Part shown: in pieces, positions 10,788 to 19,402 of the stretch
Layout of the letters: the number at the start of each line of letters is the position of its first letter
How positions within the stretch are numbered: the first letter of the stretch is position 1
Source: Pseudomonadota bacterium
GTDB taxonomy: Bacteria; SZUA-182; DTGQ01
Assembly (NCBI GenBank): GCA_030625085.1
Contig: DAOURK010000005.1
Location: 1-64,000, forward strand
DNA: 64,000 nucleotides
Direction: 5' to 3'
The notes under the pieces: model-generated
Databases searched by the model: none
The model's input: only the letters and a program-made list of their open reading frames with translations
What the model was told of the DNA's origin: nothing
Translations under genes and position numbers: made by a program

Positions 10788-10942
10788 TCAGATATTAAAT
10801 TTCATGCACTAATTTTTTATGTAGCGCAGGGCTTTAGCCCTGCCAATAAACATCCTTTTAACAGGAGACTAAGCAGGGCTAAAGCCCTACGCTACTATTT
10901 TATGAATATCGATTGTAAAATTATTTATCTAAAAATCTATAG
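10788..10942. repeat. MITE-like palindromic element, GTAGCGCAGGGCTTTAGCCCTGC core with CTATAG-type end
   Basis: Core arms gtagcgcagggctttagccctgc / gcagggctaaagccctacgctac (10821..10895); outer cagatattaaatttcat and aaaaatctatag shared with 13809..13938. Confidence 0.8.
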
Positions 10943-11027
10943 CTGCATTTGTACGCCGAGATTTTGCATCTAAAATGTATATACAATTAAGATAATATAG
11001 ATTAATTTTAGGAATTGAGGTAGAAAA

Positions 11028-11561
11028 ATGTTCAAGGCTTGCCGACTGATTATTTGCTTGATCTGCCTAATATCTTTTTCATTATCAATTGGATGCGGAT
11101 ATCAAATGATGCGGTCATTTCCTTCATGGCCGGAAAATGTTCGAAATGTCTATGTCAAGACCATTCAAAATCAAACCAAAGAACCGGGCTTGGAGGCCAT
11201 AATAACTGATGCCTTAATCCGGGAATTCTGGCGCTGGGGCAAAGTCAAGGTTGTTAATCGACCGGAGGCTGAGGCAGTCTTGTCCGGCAAAATCACCAAT
11301 TATATAGCCGATCGACCCCTCTCCTTTGATCAGGATCGAAATATCAGAGAATATGAATTAAGTATTCGTGTGAATATTCAATTGAAAGAACTATCTACAG
11401 GAAAAATTTTCTGGCAAAAAAAAGATGAAATAATAGAGGCAAGCTACCAATATTTTAAAAATGATCTGGCCAAAACACGAGCCGAAGAAAAAAGGGCCCA
11501 GGTGAAAGCTGCCCAGGATCTGGCCAAAAGACTGTTAGATAAAAACTTTACGGGATTTTAA
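11028..11561 (+). CDS. lptE: LPS-assembly lipoprotein LptE
   Basis: Lipobox before CGYQM; position between leuS and holA as in the conserved leuS-lptE-holA order. Confidence 0.85.
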   Translation: MFKACRLIICLICLISFSLSIGCGYQMMRSFPSWPENVRNVYVKTIQNQTKEPGLEAIITDALIREFWRWGKVKVVNRPEAEAVLSGKITNYIADRPLSFDQDRNIREYELSIRVNIQLKELSTGKIFWQKKDEIIEASYQYFKNDLAKTRAEEKRAQVKAAQDLAKRLLDKNFTGF

Positions 11562-11564
11562 CCA

Positions 11565-12575
11565 GTGCAGATAAAATACGAAGAATTAAAAAGACGATTA
11601 AAACAAAAAACATTAGATCCCTTATATTTATTTACCGGTGAAGAAATTTATCTTATTGATGAAGCCATCCGCTCTATCAAAAATGAATCCCTGACTGCCG
11701 AGGAACAAGAGGCCAATTTCCATACCTTTTACGCTGATGACGCAAACTGGGACGATCTATTTCCTTTGGCCCAAACCTTTCCCTTTGTTGGAAAAAATCG
11801 ATTAATTGTGCTCAAAGGATTGGAGAAAATGAAAAAGGGAAAAGAGGAAACCACGCGATTGCTTAATTTCCTCAAAAAAAAACGCCTCTCTCTTATTATA
11901 ATTTTAACGGCTGAAAAGATAGATCAACGAACAAAATTTGGCAAGTTTTTAACCGAAAAAGCAGCAGCAGTCCATTTTTATAAATTGTTCGAAAATCAGG
12001 TGCCTACATGGATTGTCCAAAGGGTAAAAAGCAGCGGCCGGAGTATTTCTCTTTCCTTGGCTCAGATTATGACCCAAATACTGGGAAACGATCTTTCCCG
12101 ACTTGACAATGAATTAACCAAGATTTATCTTTATATGGACCAGGATAAACAAATCACTCAAAAACATCTGGCTATAGTATCCGATGGGGCTCGAATTTTT
12201 TCGGTTTTTGACTTAGCAAAAAATCTGGGCGAAAAACGGCCTGAACCTTCTTTAAAGATTTTAAACAATCTTATGGATGAAGGTTCTAACGCCCTGCTGC
12301 TTTTATCCATGATTGTCAGGCAATTTCGCCATCTTTGTCTGACCAAATCCTTGATGCAGCAGGGGAAGGGAGCAGCCGAGGTGGCTAAATCCATTCACTT
12401 GCCCATGATATTCACTCGCCAAATTATCGAACAAGCCAAAATCTTTAGCTATGAGCGACTGCAAACCCTTTATGCCGAATTTCTTGAAACAGACCTAAAA
12501 TTAAAATCAAGCAGTTGCAGCCCTCGCTTGATCCTGGAAAATTTGGTCGTTGAGATCTGCAGGGACTCTCTTTAA
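11565..12575 (+). CDS. holA: DNA polymerase III delta subunit (GTG start)
   Basis: LYLFTGEEIYLIDEAIRSIK..; HolA-type length and position after lptE. Confidence 0.92.
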   Translation: MQIKYEELKRRLKQKTLDPLYLFTGEEIYLIDEAIRSIKNESLTAEEQEANFHTFYADDANWDDLFPLAQTFPFVGKNRLIVLKGLEKMKKGKEETTRLLNFLKKKRLSLIIILTAEKIDQRTKFGKFLTEKAAAVHFYKLFENQVPTWIVQRVKSSGRSISLSLAQIMTQILGNDLSRLDNELTKIYLYMDQDKQITQKHLAIVSDGARIFSVFDLAKNLGEKRPEPSLKILNNLMDEGSNALLLLSMIVRQFRHLCLTKSLMQQGKGAAEVAKSIHLPMIFTRQIIEQAKIFSYERLQTLYAEFLETDLKLKSSSCSPRLILENLVVEICRDSL

Positions 12576-12597
12576 TTTAACAATAAGGGCCTGATTT

Positions 12598-13758
12598 ATG
12601 ACAAAGAATAAAATCATTATTACCTGTCCCAAAAGTATCCCTCCTTTTTTAAAAGAAGAATTGTGTTTATTAAAGTTTCCCATAATATCAGAATCGATAG
12701 GGGCTGTTGAGACCGAAGGCACTCTTGAGCAGGCAATGATACTTAACCTGTATCTTCGCACAGGACATAAAGTTCTTTTTTTTCTTAAAGAATTTCGAGC
12801 AAAGACGCCAGATGAGCTTTACACCCAGGTAACGAAAATTAGATGGGAGAATTATATTGAGCAAGACGGGTATATAAGTGTAGTTTCCTCTGTTGATAAC
12901 CCAACCATTAAAGATTCACGATTTGCCAATGTAAAATGCAAAGACGCAATTGTTGACCGGATAATGGATAAATATAAACAGCGCCCCTATTCCGGCCCTC
13001 GAAAAAACAAGGCCGTAATTTTTCTTTATTGGAAACAAGATCAATGTAGTATATATCTTGATACCTCAGGCGAGCCATTATCTAAGAGAGGGTATAGAAA
13101 AATTCCCTTTACTGCCCCAATGCAGGAAACCCTGGCTGCGGCTGTTATCATGGCAACCGGCTGGAGGGGCCGGGGTAATTTTATTAATCCTATGTGCGGA
13201 AGCGGAACTTTAGCCATTGAAGCTGCTTTGATTGCGCTGGGGAAAGCCCCGGGGCTTTTGAGAAGTAATTATGCCTTTTTGCATCTTAAGGGATTTAATA
13301 AAGATTTCTGGAGGGAGCAAAGAATAAAAGCCAGATCAGCCGCTAAAAAATCAATAACTGGTAAAATCATAGCTACCGATATAAACCCAAGAGCTATTGA
13401 AGCTGCCAAAAAAAATGCTGCAACTGCAGGTGTTGATCATTTGATTGAATTTAACATTTGCCGTTTCTCAGATACCATTACACCCGTCGGTGGAGGAGTA
13501 GTGATGCTGAATCCTGAATATGGAGAAAGATTAGGTGAACAAAAAAAGCTTGAGGCGGTATATTCCGGTATTGGCGATTATTTTAAACAAAAATGCAAAG
13601 GGTACACAGGGTATGTATTTACCGGAAACCCCGATCTGGCAAAAAAGATAGGTTTAAGGGCAAAAAGAAAAATTACCTTTTTTAACAGTAAAATAGAATG
13701 TAGATTACTTGAATATGAAATGTATGAGGGCAGCAGAAAAAGGGACGAAAAAAAATAA
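12598..13758 (+). CDS. rlmL: THUMP-domain 23S rRNA guanine-N2 methyltransferase family protein (RlmL-like)
   Basis: THUMP N-terminus; SKRGYRK, INPMCGSGTLAIEAA and NPEYGERLG motifs. Confidence 0.88.
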   Translation: MTKNKIIITCPKSIPPFLKEELCLLKFPIISESIGAVETEGTLEQAMILNLYLRTGHKVLFFLKEFRAKTPDELYTQVTKIRWENYIEQDGYISVVSSVDNPTIKDSRFANVKCKDAIVDRIMDKYKQRPYSGPRKNKAVIFLYWKQDQCSIYLDTSGEPLSKRGYRKIPFTAPMQETLAAAVIMATGWRGRGNFINPMCGSGTLAIEAALIALGKAPGLLRSNYAFLHLKGFNKDFWREQRIKARSAAKKSITGKIIATDINPRAIEAAKKNAATAGVDHLIEFNICRFSDTITPVGGGVVMLNPEYGERLGEQKKLEAVYSGIGDYFKQKCKGYTGYVFTGNPDLAKKIGLRAKRKITFFNSKIECRLLEYEMYEGSRKRDEKK

Positions 13759-13808
13759 AAATTCCCATACTATTACATTAAAATCTTAAAACCTTACCGG
13801 ATTCTAGC

Positions 13809-13938
13809 CTATAGATTTTCAGATATTAAATTTCATACTGTAGCGCAGGGCTTTAGCCCTGTAGTTTGGCAGGGCTAAAGCCCTACGCTACTTTTATCTA
13901 AATATCGATTATGAAATTATTTTTATGAAAATCTATAG
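13809..13938. repeat. MITE-like palindromic element with about 28-bp imperfect terminal inverted repeats
   Basis: ctatagattttcagatattaaatttcat ... atgaaattatttttatgaaaatctatag (12 perfect terminal bp) flanking the tagcgcagggctttagccctg / cagggctaaagccctacgcta core. Confidence 0.85.
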
Positions 13939-14029
13939 CATTCAGAGTGAGGCAGGGATGAGAAAAAAATAAGAAGGCGCTTTGCCAAGGCAAAGCACCC
14001 TCCCCTATTACCTGAATTCTTAATAAGTA

Positions 14030-15526
14030 TTAATTACAGCCGCCCCCACATCCGCATCCACACCCGGAGGAAGGTCCTGTCATCGAGGCCAGGGCCTGAG
14101 GCATTTCTTTAGGAACCGCTTGCATATTAATATATTTTTCAATGAGTAACTGAGTATTGTCAGCCCCTAGTTTTTTAAATAAGAAATCGAATTTAGCTCC
14201 CAACTCTTCTCTAATAGCTTGCTTAATTTCCGATGCAAGGCCCCAGAATTCTTTTTTAAATGGGCCGAATCCTTTCTTTCGAGTCTTATAGATAAACTGT
14301 TCTTCGGTCTGCCCCTCTTTGCGGTCTGCGGCACAATTTGTCTTAAGCCATTCATATATATTGGCCTTTAACTCTGCAGGCAAAGCTTTACTTTCATAAA
14401 TAATATTCTGAAATCCTGTGGCCAGATGAACTTCCGAAGTCTCGGTTTCCGGAAATCGATGAAAAGCCTCATCCGGCAAAGTAGAGGCTCCATGCTGAAC
14501 AGCCCCGGACATGCCATATTTTTCTCTGGCAATCTTGGAAAGCTCTTCCAATGTGTTGAAATCTAATTTTACATCAGCAATACTCCCATCAGGCAAAACC
14601 ACACCTCCATGGGAAGTTCCGGTCTGAACACTGATTTTACTAAGTCCCTCAAGATCACTGCCAAGTTGGCTAAGGGTTTCCTTATAGCCCTCCATAAAAG
14701 CAGTTAACTCTTCAGGAGTGCTATTTTTGGTGCCTACTTCACCAATCTCTCCCCCCACGGAAACAGTAATACCTTTAGGTTGAATTTGTCGGATATAGGC
14801 GGTGAGTTGAGCACAAATACTATAGTTATCCTCTTGTTGTTCTTTAATAGTTGGCTTACTCAAATCAACCACAGTTGAACTATCAATATCAATATTATAA
14901 AAACCGGCATCTATAGCTTCCTTAATTAAATTTTTCAGTCCGGTAATTTCCGCTTCCGCATTTTCCTTATAATTTTTCGCCTTAACCTGAAAATGATCTC
15001 CCTGAATAAAAAGAGGGCCGATATAACCGGTCTTGATGGCTGCAGCTAAACATACAGATACATACTCCGCCGGACTTTGAAAGGTATAGCCGATTTCCGA
15101 TTTGGCGATTTCAAAAATAAAGGCTTTGGATTCGTTTTTGAGGCCGGTTTTAATAACCATCTGGGCTGTATCATAGGTAAAACCGCGAAGATTAATTGCC
15201 GGAACAGTAACACCATCAAATTCATCTCTTCCCCGGGCTTCATAAAACTCTTGAATTGAGGAAGGAAAAATCCCAAATTCACGTACAGCTTCCCAGATAA
15301 TCCATTGACATGATTCTTTAACTGAAGCGTCTTCGGTAATACTTAAATTAAAAACTAATTCGTCAATTAGTTGATCTCGGAATAGCTCTTTATTCGTAAT
15401 CCGTAATTTACCGCCCGAAATAGACGTCCCACTTTTCATACTGTTGAGCAATTCACCTAAATTCTGATATTCTTTCATATTTAAATCTATCCTTAAATTT
15501 ATATGTTTGATTGTAAAATTATTCAT
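14030..15526 (-). CDS. Class II fructose/tagatose-bisphosphate aldolase-like protein with Cys/Gly-rich C-terminal tail
   Basis: FIQGDHFQ, NIDIDSST, SVGGEIGEVG, TGTSHGG, VQHGAS class II aldolase-type motifs; ends SSGCGCGCGGGCN. Confidence 0.75.
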   Translation of the reverse strand: MNNFTIKHINLRIDLNMKEYQNLGELLNSMKSGTSISGGKLRITNKELFRDQLIDELVFNLSITEDASVKESCQWIIWEAVREFGIFPSSIQEFYEARGRDEFDGVTVPAINLRGFTYDTAQMVIKTGLKNESKAFIFEIAKSEIGYTFQSPAEYVSVCLAAAIKTGYIGPLFIQGDHFQVKAKNYKENAEAEITGLKNLIKEAIDAGFYNIDIDSSTVVDLSKPTIKEQQEDNYSICAQLTAYIRQIQPKGITVSVGGEIGEVGTKNSTPEELTAFMEGYKETLSQLGSDLEGLSKISVQTGTSHGGVVLPDGSIADVKLDFNTLEELSKIAREKYGMSGAVQHGASTLPDEAFHRFPETETSEVHLATGFQNIIYESKALPAELKANIYEWLKTNCAADRKEGQTEEQFIYKTRKKGFGPFKKEFWGLASEIKQAIREELGAKFDFLFKKLGADNTQLLIEKYINMQAVPKEMPQALASMTGPSSGCGCGCGGGCN

Positions 15527-15777
15527 AAGAAATATCTTGCTTAATTATGAGATGCTCAAATAATATCCTTATCAATACCCCCTTTCTTTACTTGAGACTA
15601 TTTTCACTAATATAAAATTTTATAAACCGAATGTAAAGAAAAATTTTGCCTTATGAATACAAAAAAACAATAACATTTATCAGCAATCCTTATTTTATCA
15701 TTTTGAAGAACAGCTTTAGCCCCTACCTAAAATTAGCCGTTTTTCTAGCCGCCAAGACCTTATTTTATGATTTCTAT

Positions 15778-15853
15778 GTAGTGCAGGGCTTTTAGCCCTG
15801 CTGAATAAAATCAGTTTTATGGGTGATCCTTGCAGGGATAAACCCGGCGCTAC
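15778..15853. repeat. Degenerate copy of the GTAGCGCAGGGCTTTAGCCCTGC palindrome
   Basis: gtagtgcagggcttttagccctgct ... tgcagggataaacccggcgctac. Confidence 0.7.
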
Positions 15854-15992
15854 CATGAGCATTTTAATGCTCACAGATCAAAATGACAATTGATTTAACT
15901 GCTGAACATTTCTATATTTATCGGACAAAACATGATATTATTTGAACTGTAGATTTTCTAAAAAATACTTTTGCCATTGATTTTGATTCATT

Positions 15993-16140
15993 ATTGATGG
16001 ATTCGTAAAAAATCAATTTTTAATATTTGTCATTTCGACCCCAGGGAGAAATCTTCTATTTTTCAGCATATTGTGCAATAAAGATTTCTCACACTTGTTC
16101 GAAATGACACGTTAATGAGACTCTTTACGATTGCATCATT
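15993..16140. repeat. Composite element: GATGNNNTCGTAAANANTC outer inverted repeats enclosing a GTCATTTCGA palindrome
   Basis: Outer attgatggattcgtaaaaaatc / gactctttacgattgcatcatt (17 of 22 complementary); inner gtcatttcga / tcgaaatgac at 16029..16108. Confidence 0.7.
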
Positions 16141-16279
16141 ATTATATGACTCTGTTGATTTAGTCCAAAATTGAGTGTTTTTTACGAAAAGAGCAATCAT
16201 AACATTTTGTTTTTATGAAAGTACAATTTAGGTAATTTTATAAAATCATAGTAAATCAACGAAGTCATTATATTCAGTT

Positions 16280-16448
16280 CAATGCCATTAACTTAAAGTA
16301 TTCTTTCTTGTCATTTCGAGGAGCTTTAGCGACGAGAAATCTTTAAACGTGGAGCATAACAAAATTTCTCCCGGAGTTTACACTGAACGTAGTGAATGTG
16401 TTCGAAATGACAAAGAAACAAAGATCAAAGCTTAAGTTAATGACATTG
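16280..16448. repeat. Composite element: CAATGCCATTAACTTAA outer inverted repeats enclosing a GTCATTTCGA palindrome
   Basis: Outer caatgccattaacttaa / ttaagttaatgacattg; inner gtcatttcgaggagctttagcgacgagaaatct ... ttcgaaatgac. Confidence 0.72.
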
Positions 16449-16544
16449 CAATTCAGTTAATAGTAGTGCCGGGATTGCAATCTGCTAAAATAACCGGGCT
16501 AACAGGTAAAGAGTGTTTTGCAGACTTCTTTCGGGGAATAAAAA

Positions 16545-17534
16545 ATGCAGAAAATTGGGATCACTACCACTGTTCCCATTGAGATTGTCTTGGCAGGGGG
16601 CTGTATCCCTATTGATCTTAATAACCTTTTTCTCAGTCAAGACAGCTTGCGGCTCGTTCATCAAGCTGAAATTCAAGGGTTTCCGCGCAATTTTTGCGCC
16701 TGGATTAAAGGAATTTACGCTGTCACCCTCCAAGAAAAAATTTCTCATATTATTGCCGTGACTCAAGGAGATTGTAGTAATACGCAGGCACTCATGGAAA
16801 CCTTGAGTATTGAAGGCGTTAAAACAATTCCCTTTGCCTATCCCTATGATCGCGATAAGGACTTGCTAAAGCTACAAATGGAGCGATTATTAAAAGCATT
16901 TAATTGCTCCTTTCAGAAGGCAATGGATACAAAAGGGCGATTGGATAAAATTCGCCAAAAGGTGCATACAATTGATCAATTGACCTGGAATGAGGGGCTG
17001 GTAACAGGATTTGAAAATCATTTCTTTCAAATCAGTTGCAGTGACATGCAAGGAGATCCGGAAAAATTTGAGATGAGAGTGGATAAATTCCTGGAAGAAA
17101 TCTCTTTGCGAGCTCCACTGCAAAATAGGATCAGACTGGGATATATTGGCGTACCCCCAATTTTTACTGATCTTTATTCCTTTATTGAATCTCAAGGAGC
17201 TCGTGTAGTTTTCAATGAAGTACAACGCCAATTTGCCATGCCTGAGTGCGGTCAAGGGGAAGACTTGGTAAAACAATATCTGAAATATACTTATCCATAC
17301 GATGTCTTTGCTCGAATCACCGATATTAAAAAACAGATAAGGATCAGACAGATAGACGGGGTGATTCATTATGTGCAATCGTTTTGTTTTCATCGTCTGG
17401 AAGATCTTATTATTCGAAAAGCCCTTTCAATTCCAATTCTCACACTGGAGGGTGAAAATCCGGGAAAACTTGACGCCAGGACTAAAATTAGACTGGAAAG
17501 CTTCCTTCAGATGTTGAATGGGAGGACAGATTAG
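16545..17534 (+). CDS. 2-hydroxyacyl-CoA dehydratase D-component/HgdB-like (double-cubane cluster protein-like) Fe-S protein
   Basis: MQKIGITTTVPIEIVLAGGCIPIDLNNLF.., NFCAWIKG, AVTQGDCSNTQAL, YIGVPPI; coupled to a BadF-type ATPase. Confidence 0.8.
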   Translation: MQKIGITTTVPIEIVLAGGCIPIDLNNLFLSQDSLRLVHQAEIQGFPRNFCAWIKGIYAVTLQEKISHIIAVTQGDCSNTQALMETLSIEGVKTIPFAYPYDRDKDLLKLQMERLLKAFNCSFQKAMDTKGRLDKIRQKVHTIDQLTWNEGLVTGFENHFFQISCSDMQGDPEKFEMRVDKFLEEISLRAPLQNRIRLGYIGVPPIFTDLYSFIESQGARVVFNEVQRQFAMPECGQGEDLVKQYLKYTYPYDVFARITDIKKQIRIRQIDGVIHYVQSFCFHRLEDLIIRKALSIPILTLEGENPGKLDARTKIRLESFLQMLNGRTD

Positions 17535-17536
17535 GC

Positions 17537-18325
17537 ATGGTCTGGGGTGTTGATTTTGGCAGCAGAGCTGTAAAAATTGTTTTGCTGGAAAATGGAAAAA
17601 TACAGAAAAAAGAAATCCATGAGACAATTTCCTTTTATCGGAAATGCCGATTGACTGAATCAGGCAAATTGCAAATTATAGACGAAACAATTGGCCCAGG
17701 TGGAAATAGTTCTCAGCAGCCTGTAGTGACCACCGGATATGGGAGAAATATGTTGATTTTAGAAAATTCTTACCAGATCCCGGAGACCTTGGCTCATGCC
17801 CTTGGCGGTCAATATTTGACCGGATTATCAGACTTTTTATTAATTGATATAGGCGGACAGGATTCAAAAGTTATCTTAGTTGAAAAGGGCAGAATAGCTG
17901 ATTTTATCATGAATGATAAATGCGCTGCCAGCAGCGGACGATATCTGGAAAATATGGCCAGAGTCCTGGGGGTAAGCCTTGAAGAGCTAGGAGAAAATGT
18001 AGACAATCCCATTGACTTGGATTCCACGTGTGCTATTTTTGGAGAATCCGAATTAATTAGCAAACTGGTTGAGGGCGCTCCCCTGCCCTCTTTATGCGCT
18101 GGGGTAAATTATTCCATTTTTAAACGTTTAACACCAATGCTGGCTCGCTTCTCCAGCCAGGTTATTCTTCTTTCAGGCGGGGTTTCACAAAATAAAGCCC
18201 TTCAACAGATCATTCGTGAAAACCTTGCTGCTAAGCAGGTAATAGTGCTCCCAAAGGCTCAATTTGCCGGAGCTATCGGTTGTGCGCAATGGTATTGGCA
18301 AAAGCAATCTTCATCTTTGTTGTAA
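17537..18325 (+). CDS. BadF/BadG/BcrA/BcrD-family ATPase (CoA-dehydratase activator/reductase type)
   Basis: VDFGSRAVKIVLL, LLIDIGGQDSKVI, NDKCAASSGRYLENMARVLG, STCAIFGESELI, LSGGVSQN. Confidence 0.92.
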   Translation: MVWGVDFGSRAVKIVLLENGKIQKKEIHETISFYRKCRLTESGKLQIIDETIGPGGNSSQQPVVTTGYGRNMLILENSYQIPETLAHALGGQYLTGLSDFLLIDIGGQDSKVILVEKGRIADFIMNDKCAASSGRYLENMARVLGVSLEELGENVDNPIDLDSTCAIFGESELISKLVEGAPLPSLCAGVNYSIFKRLTPMLARFSSQVILLSGGVSQNKALQQIIRENLAAKQVIVLPKAQFAGAIGCAQWYWQKQSSSLL

Positions 18326-18423
18326 GCAACAAATACTATGTATAGGTAACAAATAAATTATTTACATCTGTTTTGTTTAAAGGGAAAAAAAGAGTTAGGG
18401 CTCTCAGGTAAGGATTCTCAGGG

Positions 18424-18636
18424 ATGACTGAACCTGAAATAAAAAAAATATCCGAAAAAGGGCTTTCAAAACGAAAATGGATTGGTGTGCATTTTCAGTG
18501 TTGCCAAGCGTATAGTCGAATATATATCAATAAACAAAACACTACTTATGAGGGACAATGTCCCAGATGTTTGAAGAAAGTGAGAGTGCGGATAGGTGCA
18601 GAGGGGACAAAAAATCGATTTTTCAAGGCCTGGTAG
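18424..18636 (+). CDS. Small zinc-ribbon-like conserved hypothetical protein
   Basis: WIGVHFQCCQAYSRIYINKQNTTYEGQCPRCLKKVRVRIGAEGTKNRFFKAW; CC..CPRC cysteine pattern. Confidence 0.7.
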   Translation: MTEPEIKKISEKGLSKRKWIGVHFQCCQAYSRIYINKQNTTYEGQCPRCLKKVRVRIGAEGTKNRFFKAW

Positions 18637-19402
18637 CTTTCTTCCCTTTTAAGTACCAAAGCATATAAAGAGCGCTTAGAAAAAAAACAATGCTCAGCAC
18701 CTGAGTAAGAGTAAGAGCCTGAAAAAAGTAAACCCGAGTTCCATAGATTTGATCTCCCCGAAAAATATCTATTATAAACCTCATGATCGAATAGAGGACA
18801 ATATATAGCCAAAAAACCTGCCCTTCATAGGATTTTCTTTTTCGCAACCATAAAAGAAACCCGAATATACATAACGCACCGATTGATGTGTAAATTTGGG
18901 TGGGATGAAGAGGAACATCAAGAACGGCCAAACTATTGGCATCTGTGAAAACAATACCCCAGGGAAGAGTGGTTTTTTTTCCATAACAGCAGCCGGCCAT
19001 CAAACACCCAATTCTACCGATAGCTTGCCCCAGAATAAAAGCAGGGGCCAGAATGTCTGTGTATTTCCAAATGTTCAGATGGTGTTTTTTTAGATAATAA
19101 AACCCTACCACTATACTGGCGATTAATCCCCCGTGAAAAACCAACCCCCCTTCCCAGATTTTAATAATATTAAGCGGATGATTCAGATATTCTTTCATAT
19201 TAAGAAGCACAAAAAAAAGACGAGAGCCAATAATAGCAGCAATAATGAGGTAAAAACCCAAATCCATTATTTTTTCCGCTTCTTCGCCCAGGCGCTTAGC
19301 TTCCCAACAAGCCCACAGTATGCCTGTGACAAAGGCGAGAGCTATAAAAAATCCATATGTATAGATGGTCAAGGGACCTATTTTAAAGAGTATGGGGTGC
19401 AA
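18623..19402 (-). CDS. lgt: Prolipoprotein diacylglyceryl transferase
   Basis: GGLVFHGGLIASIVVG, GQAIGRIGCLMAGCCYG, HPTQIY. Confidence 0.95.
   Translation of the reverse strand: MHPILFKIGPLTIYTYGFFIALAFVTGILWACWEAKRLGEEAEKIMDLGFYLIIAAIIGSRLFFVLLNMKEYLNHPLNIIKIWEGGLVFHGGLIASIVVGFYYLKKHHLNIWKYTDILAPAFILGQAIGRIGCLMAGCCYGKKTTLPWGIVFTDANSLAVLDVPLHPTQIYTSIGALCIFGFLLWLRKRKSYEGQVFWLYIVLYSIMRFIIDIFRGDQIYGTRVYFFQALTLTQVLSIVFFLSALYMLWYLKGKKATRP

Noticed and set aside
13800-13945. Target-site duplication flanking the 130-bp MITE-like element
   Set aside because: Flanks (ttctagc / cattcag) do not show a convincing direct duplication; mobility is inferred only from copy dispersion and terminal inverted repeats.
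16890-17393. 167-aa minus-strand ORF
   Set aside because: Antisense to the HgdB-like gene; no family resemblance.
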